From Chloroflexota bacterium (GTDB taxonomy: Bacteria; Chloroflexota; Anaerolineae; Anaerolineales; UBA4823), in NCBI GenBank assembly GCA_030636125.1, contig DAOVXM010000209.1:1-5546 (forward strand): a stretch of DNA of 5,546 nt, given 5' to 3'. Below, one piece after another: positions 1 through 5,541 of this stretch. The position numbers and the translations under genes are program-made. Within the stretch, counting starts at the first letter, position 1. Every line of letters begins with the position of its first letter. Below the pieces are notes generated by a model that had not been told where the DNA came from, did no database searches, and worked only from the letters and a program-made list of their open reading frames with translations.

Positions 1-1100
1 ATCACAGCTTCGTTATATCCAGTGATCACCTTAAAATATCCCGATAATTGGTCATCAAGGTCTTGGTCACCTGTATCAACCAAGAAAGGCCGGCCTTGTA
101 AAGAATTGATCTTTTCCGTGGTGCTCACAACAATAATATTATCTAATCCAACATTTCTTATCACTTCGGGACTAATCTGTTGGTTACCACGACCAAACAG
201 AAAACCCTGACCTCCAATGGGTGTAATGATGATCTTTGAACGATTCCCATCAATAAGTTTCAAAAGCACTGCCTCATTGACATCGCGAGCCACGAGTACC
301 CGATCTTTAAAAATATCAACACCTAGCAATGTTTTTTGTAAACCAAGTTGGTTAGTGATTGCCCTGGTCGTTGTACCGGGTCCGATAATATAAAAAATCT
401 CGTCCTGCATTAGGTCAATAATTTGAGCTGCAATCCCCTCGTGAGAAATCGTCTCGTTTGGAGTGCTGCCAGACTTTAGACCCTGCAACATCCTTCTTTG
501 ATAAGGTATTTTTAAGTAGCCATACAATCTTGCTAAAAGTGCACCATCACGAAAAGCCATTTCATCGATATCCATGACTTCGATTTCTCGTAAATATATC
601 GTCTTTCCCTGAAGGTATTGATATGCCAAATCACCTGCAAGGACAGGATTGCGCGCATAGACTGCCGAATGGATTTTTACTCCTGCTGGGATGCCTACAA
701 CGGTAACTTCACTTCCGATGGCATTATAAAGATCTCGAGCAGTACCATCTCCACCTGCAAATAGCAAAAGCTCTACTCCCGATGCCACCATATCAATTGC
801 AGCCCGGCGTGTATCTTCGGCAGTTGTTTTGCCCCTTGTAATGGAGCCGATAACCTTCGGCTCAAAGCCACAGTATTTAGCAGCACTCTCCCCCATTTCC
901 CCCGGATAGGTCACTAAACAAATCTGGTCTTTAATGGCAAATAGTCTTTCCAGTGCTTGAACTGCCCTGTACTGCGCTTCCGGAACAGCCCCCAAATCGA
1001 TGGCCTTTTTTTGAATCGCTTCGCCATCGCTACCCTTTAATCCAACTCGCCCTCCAATCCCCGCGATCGGGTTTACGATTAAGCCCAACTTTTTTACCAT
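1..1100 (-). CDS. ATP-NAD kinase family protein (COG3199/AcoX-like), 3' end cut by window edge
   Basis: The minus strand reads open from ATG at 1100 to the window edge, giving 366 residues without a stop; the C-terminus is missing but probably only by a few residues for this family. It starts MVKKLGLIVNPIAG and continues GGRVGLKGSDG (16-26), the usual opening of COG3199 ATP-NAD kinase/AcoX-like proteins. The NAD kinase phosphate-donor motif GGDGTARD lies at 116-123. GIPAGVK is at 136-142, IGPGTTTRAI at 239-248 and a Gly-rich ITPIGGQGFLFGRG at 292-305. By family the protein is cytosolic and predicted to phosphorylate NAD using ATP or polyphosphate, but COG3199/AcoX members are poorly characterised, so the reaction is inferred. 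It follows gcvPB by 33 bp in the same reading frame. The Shine-Dalgarno is poor (GAGCGGG abuts the ATG), so translation may depend on coupling. A TTG three codons upstream is an alternative start. Confidence 0.85.
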   Translation of the reverse strand, partial: MVKKLGLIVNPIAGIGGRVGLKGSDGEAIQKKAIDLGAVPEAQYRAVQALERLFAIKDQICLVTYPGEMGESAAKYCGFEPKVIGSITRGKTTAEDTRRAAIDMVASGVELLLFAGGDGTARDLYNAIGSEVTVVGIPAGVKIHSAVYARNPVLAGDLAYQYLQGKTIYLREIEVMDIDEMAFRDGALLARLYGYLKIPYQRRMLQGLKSGSTPNETISHEGIAAQIIDLMQDEIFYIIGPGTTTRAITNQLGLQKTLLGVDIFKDRVLVARDVNEAVLLKLIDGNRSKIIITPIGGQGFLFGRGNQQISPEVIRNVGLDNIIVVSTTEKINSLQGRPFLVDTGDQDLDDQLSGYFKVITGYNEAV

Positions 1101-1133
1101 CCCGCTCAATCCAATATGGCTACGCGCAACATA

Positions 1134-2726
1134 TTACTTATCACTCGATTCTACAATTTTCCTGCGATAAGCCCGCCACGTGGTCGCCCATCTATCGGGA
1201 TCATCCAGTGGTGCATGCTCAATACTGTGTACTGTGCTTCGATGTGGGGCTGTCTTCACCGTTTCTGGATCCACATAGGCTTCACCTGCAACATTTTCCA
1301 TAATAGCCAGGTATTCATCCAGCTCCTCTTGAGAATATGATTCTGTGGGCTCGAGAGTAACTGGCTCAGGGACGATGAACGGGTGATGGCTAGTCCAATA
1401 ATGCACACCATAATCGGCGGCCCGAAGGCCGATTTGCTCCGAGTGCACTCCTGTCTCTTCATAAAGCTGCTCCCAACTATAGCGAACCTGTTCAATACGG
1501 CGTTTTCCCTCTGCGTATGGCGCACTTAAACCACGAATCTGGAGCATTTTCTTCAACATATAGTTGTTATTTAGCACCGCGATTTCGGCCACTTCACGCA
1601 AACCGTCAGCACCTAGACTCATCGCCCAGGCATACGCTTTCAGGATGACAGATGCGTTACCATAAAATGGGCCGATTTTCCCTATACTATCTGGGCGGTC
1701 ATAGTCCAAGTAATATTTGCTGTCATCAAAACTAACTACGGGCACGGGCAAAAACTTGGCAAGTTTTTCAGTAACGCCAGTTGCACCTGAACCTGGACCC
1801 CCACACCCGTGCGGAGTTGAAAATGTTTTGTGCAAATTAAAATGACACAGATCAAATCCGGCTTCGAGCGCCCGGGTTATTCCAAGAATTCCATTGGCAT
1901 TCGCCTGGTCATACGAGCACAAGCCTCCGGCGGAATGGACAATCTCAACAAATTCTTCGATTTTAGGATTGTAGATTCCTGTATCTTCCGGGTTTGTGAT
2001 CATAAGTCCCGCAGTGCGTTCTGACACAGCCGCTTTTAGTGCATCCAAATCTGGATAACCTTTCTCGCCTGGATAAAGTGTGATCACTTTGTAACCCGCC
2101 GCCCTGGCACAAGCAGCATTGGAAGGGTGGGAGAAAATAGTAGTGATTATCTCATCGCGTTGGTCAGCTTCACCGCGAGAGGTGTGATAGGCACGTATTA
2201 TGGAGACGTTGGTGTAGATTGCAGCGGAGCCAGCACTGGGCTGGAGTGAAAAGCGATCTAGACCTGAAATTTCTTTGAGTATTTGTTCAAAGCGATACAT
2301 GACCTCCAAAATGCCCTGAACAGTTGACTCATCCTGCAAAGGATGGATTTCTGCCATCTGGGGCAGCTTAGATAGCTGATCGTTTACCTTGGGGCTATAC
2401 TTCATCGTGCAAGTTCCCTGTCCTACATCGATATTAAAATCTGCACCCAAGTTCTCTTGCGATAACCGCACATAATGACGTAAAACCTGAGGTTGGGCAA
2501 TCTCAGGAAGCCTGGGTGGCTTATCACGGCGCATGTTTTTTGGCAGGGCAGCTAGGACATCTCCAACTTGATCTTTTATCCCTTCTTCAACCTCTGGGAC
2601 AAGTATGCCGCGCTGACCAGGACTACTTAACTCAAATATTATCGGTTCATCCCATTTTGCCTGGTGAAACCTCCTCAGCTTCGGCTTGCCATTTTCGTAA
2701 CGATATCTGGTGATGTCTTGCATCAT
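1134..2726 (-). CDS. gcvPB: Glycine dehydrogenase (decarboxylating) subunit 2, divergent P-protein beta subunit
   Basis: The 530-residue protein is the PLP-carrying half of the two-subunit glycine cleavage P-protein. In the known family it decarboxylates glycine and passes the aminomethyl group to lipoyl-GcvH. The N-terminal signature EPIIFELSSPGQRG is at 27-40, GTCTMKYSPK at 104-113, SLQPSAGSAA at 160-169, the cofactor-lysine motif NLHKTF at 297-302 (Lys300) followed by Gly-rich 306-318, and PEPVTLEPTES near the C-terminus (453-463). It is somewhat longer than typical bacterial GcvPB (about 480-490). Several blocks differ from canonical forms as I recall them: HPSNAAC for HGTNPAS (200-206), YDQAN for YDGAN (272-276), HGCGGPG for HGGGGPG (306-312) and HYWTSHHPF for HPPTxYFP (442-450). 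The first ATG is preferred over the adjacent second because AGGAGGT lies 9-10 nt upstream of it. The gene overlaps the gcvPA stop (ATGA), implying translational coupling. The P-protein family is secure; glycine as the actual substrate is less so. Confidence 0.88.
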   Translation of the reverse strand: MMQDITRYRYENGKPKLRRFHQAKWDEPIIFELSSPGQRGILVPEVEEGIKDQVGDVLAALPKNMRRDKPPRLPEIAQPQVLRHYVRLSQENLGADFNIDVGQGTCTMKYSPKVNDQLSKLPQMAEIHPLQDESTVQGILEVMYRFEQILKEISGLDRFSLQPSAGSAAIYTNVSIIRAYHTSRGEADQRDEIITTIFSHPSNAACARAAGYKVITLYPGEKGYPDLDALKAAVSERTAGLMITNPEDTGIYNPKIEEFVEIVHSAGGLCSYDQANANGILGITRALEAGFDLCHFNLHKTFSTPHGCGGPGSGATGVTEKLAKFLPVPVVSFDDSKYYLDYDRPDSIGKIGPFYGNASVILKAYAWAMSLGADGLREVAEIAVLNNNYMLKKMLQIRGLSAPYAEGKRRIEQVRYSWEQLYEETGVHSEQIGLRAADYGVHYWTSHHPFIVPEPVTLEPTESYSQEELDEYLAIMENVAGEAYVDPETVKTAPHRSTVHSIEHAPLDDPDRWATTWRAYRRKIVESSDK

Positions 2727-4123
2727 AGTTCTATTACCTCCTCAATCGCGCTCACCAAGCAATCGATAGCTTCTTTTGAATGAACTTCAGAGACACAGTA
2801 AAGGGCATTGTCCCCTAACCCGGGATATTCATGGGTTAAATCTTTTCCGCCAAAAATATTACGCTCCAGTAATGCATTATTGATTTGGGCTACAGTCTTA
2901 CCGGTCTCGTCAAAATTGACAATGAACTCCTGGAAATGAAAAGATCGAAATAATGGCGCCTTAACACCATCGAGCTTGTCAAGTTCTAACATAGCGTACT
3001 TCGCTCTTGTCATGATTCCCTCGCCTATCTCTACCATACCCTGAGGTCCCATCAAGGCAAGGTATACGCCAGCCGTGATGCCCCACAGGGCAGCTGCCGT
3101 CCCAACCCACTCTTTCCCCTTTTCCCTAACCGCGAATGAAGTGCGCTCGTAGGCTACATCCCCAAATCCATATTCCCCCTCTACCACTGTTGGAGCAATC
3201 CCAAACAAACGGGAAGGGTATTCCATGACGAACTTCTCATCATCCTGGGTAGATATGAATCCGGCATGCCCTCCGCCATACTGCATATGGATACCCAAGG
3301 ATTGAATATCCCCGCAGACGATATCAGCACCATAATGTACGGGCGGTTGAAGTACGCCTAAAGTTATTGGATCTACACCCACTACGCACAGAGCTCCATT
3401 TTTATGGGCGATTTCAGATATCATATCGCCTTGGGTTTCAATAAATCCAAGGTAGGCAGGGTTTTCATAGTAAACCGCAGCGGTCTGTGATGAAATAATC
3501 TTTTTCAATTCATCCAGGTCAAGTAAGCCAGTTTCAGGATCATATCCTATGATCTTAACGTCGATACCCGGTTGACAATATTCCTTGATCTTTGACAATT
3601 TGCCAGGATTGATGGTTTTTACAATTAAAAGTTCCCTTCTGTCTGTAAGACGGGAAGCCATACGTAAGGCAGTAGCTGCTGCCTGATACCCATCGTATGT
3701 GGGGACGTTGACAACCTCCATGTCAAGTAACTCCCCCATCATACTGGTGTATTCGAAAAGCGCTTGGAAGCGACCATGATCATCATATGGTTCACCAGCA
3801 TATGCAGTTAGGAACTCACCACGACTATTAATTTCATCACATAATGCCGGCACATGATGTTGGTAGCACCCAGCCCCCAAGAAGTTTATATATTCCTCAG
3901 TAGATTTATTTTGATTCAGGAGATCTTGCACATGCTTTTTCAGAGCATACTCCGACAAGAAAGGGGGAGGAAGATTCATACTTCCTTCTAACCTGAGCTT
4001 TTTAGGGATGTCTTCGAAAAAATCTTCGGTGCTTTTTGCACCGACGGTTTCAAGCATTTTTTCCTTAATCTTAGGAACCGAGTTTGGAATGTACGGATAT
4101 ACAATGGGTTTTTCAGATTTCAT
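2723..4123 (-). CDS. gcvPA: Glycine dehydrogenase (decarboxylating) subunit 1, divergent P-protein alpha subunit
   Basis: The 466-residue protein is the non-PLP half of the P-protein, expected to pair with GcvPB and complete the active site. Family motifs are FLGAGCYQHHVPALCDEI (81-98), REFLTAY-type GEFLTAY (102-108), FEY (123-125), YDG (143-145), DPITLGVLQPP (251-261) and GDIQSLGIHMQYGGGHAGF (271-289). The longest reading frame begins at 4138, but I chose the ATG at 4123. A strong GGAGGT sits 7 nt before it and overlaps the upstream ATG, which has no Shine-Dalgarno of its own. Two normally invariant blocks are replaced. The canonical AYTPYQxExSQG reads AYAGEPYDDHG (107-117), and the segment normally reading REQHIRREKATSNICTNQ reads REKGKEWVGTAAALWGIT (333-350). 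This is the first gene of the operon and overlaps gcvPB by 4 bp. The family call is firm, but a specialised paralogue with a different substrate or partner remains possible. Confidence 0.84.
   Translation of the reverse strand: MKSEKPIVYPYIPNSVPKIKEKMLETVGAKSTEDFFEDIPKKLRLEGSMNLPPPFLSEYALKKHVQDLLNQNKSTEEYINFLGAGCYQHHVPALCDEINSRGEFLTAYAGEPYDDHGRFQALFEYTSMMGELLDMEVVNVPTYDGYQAAATALRMASRLTDRRELLIVKTINPGKLSKIKEYCQPGIDVKIIGYDPETGLLDLDELKKIISSQTAAVYYENPAYLGFIETQGDMISEIAHKNGALCVVGVDPITLGVLQPPVHYGADIVCGDIQSLGIHMQYGGGHAGFISTQDDEKFVMEYPSRLFGIAPTVVEGEYGFGDVAYERTSFAVREKGKEWVGTAAALWGITAGVYLALMGPQGMVEIGEGIMTRAKYAMLELDKLDGVKAPLFRSFHFQEFIVNFDETGKTVAQINNALLERNIFGGKDLTHEYPGLGDNALYCVSEVHSKEAIDCLVSAIEEVIEL
2736..2742 (-). 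promoter_or_regulatory. gcvPB ribosome binding site (AGGAGGT)
   Basis: A near-perfect Shine-Dalgarno inside the last codons of gcvPA. Its spacing of 9-10 nt to the first of two adjacent ATG codons supports the start at 2726 rather than 2723. Confidence 0.8.
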
Positions 4124-4130
4124 TAGTGCG

Positions 4131-4136
4131 ACCTCC
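4131..4136 (-). promoter_or_regulatory. gcvPA ribosome binding site (GGAGGT) that decides the start
   Basis: GGAGGT lies 7 nt upstream of the ATG at 4123. The upstream in-frame ATG (4138-4136) overlaps this site and has only AT-rich sequence before it, so the five-residue N-terminal extension is unlikely to be made. Confidence 0.8.
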
Positions 4137-4203
4137 ATCGAATGTTTCAGATAATTAAAAAATTAATGAGTGAGATGATTCGCGTGTTATTCAACTTGCA
4201 GAC

Positions 4204-4212
4204 ATTATATCA
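4204..4212 (-). promoter_or_regulatory. Predicted extended -10 promoter of the gcvPA-gcvPB-kinase operon
   Basis: The minus strand reads TGATATAAT, a perfect TATAAT (4209-4204) preceded by the TGn extension. No good -35 lies at 16-18 bp; TTGAAG is present at only 14 bp. Extended -10 promoters tolerate this. Transcription would begin near 4197 and give a leader of about 74 nt before the gcvPA start at 4123. The leader is AT-rich, and I see no glycine riboswitch architecture in it. Confidence 0.6.
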
Positions 4213-4216
4213 AGCG

Positions 4217-4258
4217 CAAGCAACTTCAATCACCTAAAAGCAGTGATATCACAAGCAA
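4217..4258. promoter_or_regulatory. Palindrome and short direct repeats upstream of the gcv promoter (possible operator)
   Basis: GTGATATCAC at 4243-4252 is a perfect 10-bp palindrome centred about 50 bp upstream of the predicted start of gcv transcription. CAAGCAA occurs at 4217-4223 and again at 4252-4258 (minus strand TTGCTTG), 35 bp apart, flanking the same stretch. This could be a binding site for a transcription factor acting on the operon. No specific regulator can be named. Confidence 0.35.
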
Positions 4259-4269
4259 TTTAAAGGAAC

Positions 4270-4292
4270 ACAGCCACTTCAAATGTGGCTGT
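4270..4292 (-). terminator. Hairpin downstream of tRNA-Asp, probable terminator
   Basis: ACAGCCAC (4270-4277) and GTGGCTGT (4285-4292) form a perfect 8-bp stem with a 7-nt loop. It lies 17 nt past the CCA end of tRNA-Asp. On the minus strand the stem is followed by GTTCCTTTAAATT, a weak U-rich tract, so termination efficiency is uncertain. It sits between the tRNAs and the gcv promoter and would insulate the operon from tRNA transcription. Confidence 0.55.
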
Positions 4293-4309
4293 TTATAAAA
4301 AATTATGCT

Positions 4310-4386
4310 TGGCGGTCCCGACGGGATTCGAACCCGCGATCTCGGCCTTGACAGGGCCGCATGTTAGGCCACTACACTACGGGACC
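4310..4386 (-). tRNA. tRNA-Asp (anticodon GUC), CCA encoded
   Basis: A complete cloverleaf can be drawn on the minus strand. The acceptor is GGTCCCG/CGGGACC and the D-arm GTGT/ACAT has a 9-nt loop. The anticodon stem CGGCC/GGCCG encloses the loop CTGTCAA, which carries GTC (plus positions 4350-4352). The 5-nt variable loop is AGATC. The T-arm GCGGG/CCCGT has loop TTCGAAT. The discriminator is G73, as expected for Asp, and the CCA tail is encoded (4312-4310). The body is 74 nt. It has its own upstream promoter. Confidence 0.96.
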
Positions 4387-4397
4387 AGGCAAAAAAC

Positions 4398-4426
4398 AGT
4401 TTACTATACATCACCTACAACGTCAA
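4398..4426 (-). promoter_or_regulatory. Predicted promoter of tRNA-Asp (TTGACG-17-TAAACT)
   Basis: In the 51-bp gap between the two tRNAs the minus strand has -35 TTGACG (4426-4421; 5/6 matches), a 17-bp spacer and -10 TAAACT (4403-4398; 4/6 matches). Initiation near 4391 would leave only about 5 nt of leader before the mature tRNA 5' end. This suggests tRNA-Asp can be transcribed independently of tRNA-Met. Confidence 0.6.
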
Positions 4427-4437
4427 GTTTTCATGTG

Positions 4438-4510
4438 TGGCGGGGGCGGGACTTGAACCCGCGACACAGGGCTTATGAGTCCCCTGCTCTACCACCTGAG
4501 CTACCCCGCC
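4438..4510 (-). tRNA. tRNA with anticodon CAU (elongator Met, or Ile2), no encoded CCA
   Basis: The minus strand folds as acceptor GGCGGGG/CCCCGCC, D-arm GCTC/GAGC with an 8-nt loop, anticodon loop CTCATAA carrying CAT (plus positions 4475-4477), variable loop GTGTC, and T-arm GCGGG/CCCGC with loop TTCAAGT. The discriminator is A73 and the length is 73 nt. The first acceptor pair is G-C, unlike bacterial initiator tRNA, so it is either elongator Met or the lysidine-modified Ile2. I favour Met, but Ile cannot be excluded. The anticodon stem GGGGA/GCCCT has an A31-G39 mismatch next to the loop and a G-U at its base. The 3' end continues CAC, so CCA must be added enzymatically. Confidence 0.9.
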
Positions 4511-4533
4511 ATAAAATGAAGCGGCATAAAACT

Positions 4534-4573
4534 GGCGGTTTCACTCTACAAAAACCTGTATTTGAGGCGGTTT
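4534..4573 (+). repeat. Two direct copies of GGCGGTTT, 32 bp apart, upstream of the integrase
   Basis: GGCGGTTT occurs at 4534-4541 and 4566-4573, within the 86-bp gap between the tRNA-Met 5' end and the integrase start. The 32-bp period is about three helical turns, so both copies face the same side of the helix. This could be a recombinase arm site or regulator site, or it may be chance. I see no convincing -35/-10 pair for the integrase or for tRNA-Met in this gap. Confidence 0.35.
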
Positions 4574-4584
4574 TCAGACATCAA

Positions 4585-4590
4585 AAGGAG
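4585..4590 (+). promoter_or_regulatory. Integrase ribosome binding site (AAGGAG)
   Basis: AAGGAG lies 6 nt before the ATG at 4597. This fixes the start there and rules out the longer reading frame that opens at 4285 and runs antisense through both tRNA genes. Confidence 0.8.
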
Positions 4591-4596
4591 AATATC

Positions 4597-5541
4597 ATGT
4601 CACAAACCACCACAAAAAGCCAGGGGACTATTCTTAAATTTTCCCAAGATTCTCATTTACTAACCTGGGTGGGTGCCTTCCTGGTTGACCGTAAGGCACA
4701 GGGGTTGAGCCCGGGAACCCTGGAATTCTACCACAAAAAGCTCAAGCTCTTCACTGATTATTGCGCAGGGCAAATTATCAGCCAGATTACCGAGATTACA
4801 CCCAATCAAATTCGCCTGTACCTGCTCTACCTGGAAGAGAAGGGGCATAATCCGGGCGGAATTCACGCTGCTTATCGGACTATACGCACCTTCTTTTACT
4901 GGTGGGAGGATGAAATCGAACCAGAAGGGTGGAAAAACCCGATACGCAAGGTAAAAGCTCCTAAGCTGCCAGAAAAGCCCCTGGACCCTGCAAATTTGGA
5001 CGACATCAAGGCTTTACTGGATACTTGCCAACGCCGGACGTTCCACGGTGACCGAGATTTGGCTATCATCCTGGCTTTGATGGACATGGGCGCGCGTGCT
5101 CAAGAGTTTCTGGATATGTCCCTTGAAGATGTCGACCTCATAACAGGAGCTGCATTGATACGCCAGGGAAAGGGACGTAAACCCAGAACAGTTTATCTGG
5201 GAAAGAAATCACGCAAGGCACTTAGAGCGTATCTTCGACAACGTAATGCCCTGGGGGCGGCTCTATGGGTCAGCCAGAATGGAGAACGATTGACTTATGG
5301 AGGCTTGCGTAGCCTCATCCGGCGGCGAGCCGCGACGGCTGGAGTAGATGTCCCATTCCTGCATTCTTTCCGGCGTTACTTTGCCCTTTCTATGCTCCGC
5401 GCCGGTGTTGATGTTTTTTCTCTACAAAAGCTGATGGGACATGCTGACCTGCAAGTGCTGAGACGCTATCTGGCCCAAACCGACCAGGACACCTTTGAAG
5501 CCCACCGGCGAGGTGGTCCGGTGGACAATGCGAACCTGTGA
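4597..5541 (+). CDS. Tyrosine-type recombinase/integrase (XerC/XerD-like), 314 aa
   Basis: A complete 314-residue site-specific DNA recombinase, close to the 295-320 usual for Xer-type enzymes. An N-terminal SAM-like core-binding domain spans roughly 20-105 (GLSPGTLEFYHKKLKLF, then AAYRTIRTFFYWW). The catalytic domain spans 130-300. Catalytic residues visible are Arg167 (GARAQEF), Lys192 or Lys195 (GKGRKPR), His256 and Arg259 (HSFRR), His282 (LMGHADL) and the nucleophile Tyr291 (RRYL), nine residues after His282 as in XerD. The box II sequence is HSFRRYFA rather than the common HxLRHTFA. The enzyme would cut and rejoin DNA through a 3'-phosphotyrosine. It is transcribed away from the tRNA pair. 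No other phage or element gene is visible, so it could be a mobile-element integrase whose element extends past 5546, or a solitary chromosomal recombinase. The composition resembles integrases common in Chloroflexota (impression only). It is not assigned as the housekeeping xerC or xerD. Confidence 0.92.
   Translation: MSQTTTKSQGTILKFSQDSHLLTWVGAFLVDRKAQGLSPGTLEFYHKKLKLFTDYCAGQIISQITEITPNQIRLYLLYLEEKGHNPGGIHAAYRTIRTFFYWWEDEIEPEGWKNPIRKVKAPKLPEKPLDPANLDDIKALLDTCQRRTFHGDRDLAIILALMDMGARAQEFLDMSLEDVDLITGAALIRQGKGRKPRTVYLGKKSRKALRAYLRQRNALGAALWVSQNGERLTYGGLRSLIRRRAATAGVDVPFLHSFRRYFALSMLRAGVDVFSLQKLMGHADLQVLRRYLAQTDQDTFEAHRRGGPVDNANL

Noticed and set aside
953..2024. Plus-strand open frames (953-1303, 1116-1340, 1830-2024) and a minus-strand frame at 1256-1525
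   Set aside because: All lie inside gcvPB or the kinase gene in other frames, show no family motifs and have no ribosome binding site. They are shadows of the real genes.
4124..4200. Glycine riboswitch in the gcvPA leader
   Set aside because: The predicted leader is only about 74 nt and AT-rich, without the tandem aptamer architecture or GC-rich helices expected of a glycine riboswitch.
4285..4596. N-terminal extension of the integrase reading frame, about 104 residues, with strings such as GFEPAISALTGPHVRPLHYG and GRDLNPRHRAYESPALPPELP
   Set aside because: These are the well-known spurious translations of the antisense strand of tRNA genes. The frame passes through both tRNAs, and the real start at 4597 has its own Shine-Dalgarno.
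4511..4596. Promoter for tRNA-Met on the minus strand (TTTGTA-15-TTTTAT)
   Set aside because: The matches are weak and the spacing is short. It could not be separated from chance in an AT-rich stretch, so it is not listed as a feature.
4438..4600. attL/attR-type duplication of the tRNA end beside the integrase
   Set aside because: No second copy of the tRNA 3' or 5' segment is visible in the window. The resemblance between the two tRNA T-arms is the normal conserved T-arm.
4660..5087. Minus-strand open frames opposite the integrase (4660-4866, 4896-5087)
   Set aside because: They are antisense to strongly conserved recombinase coding sequence, with no recognisable protein features.
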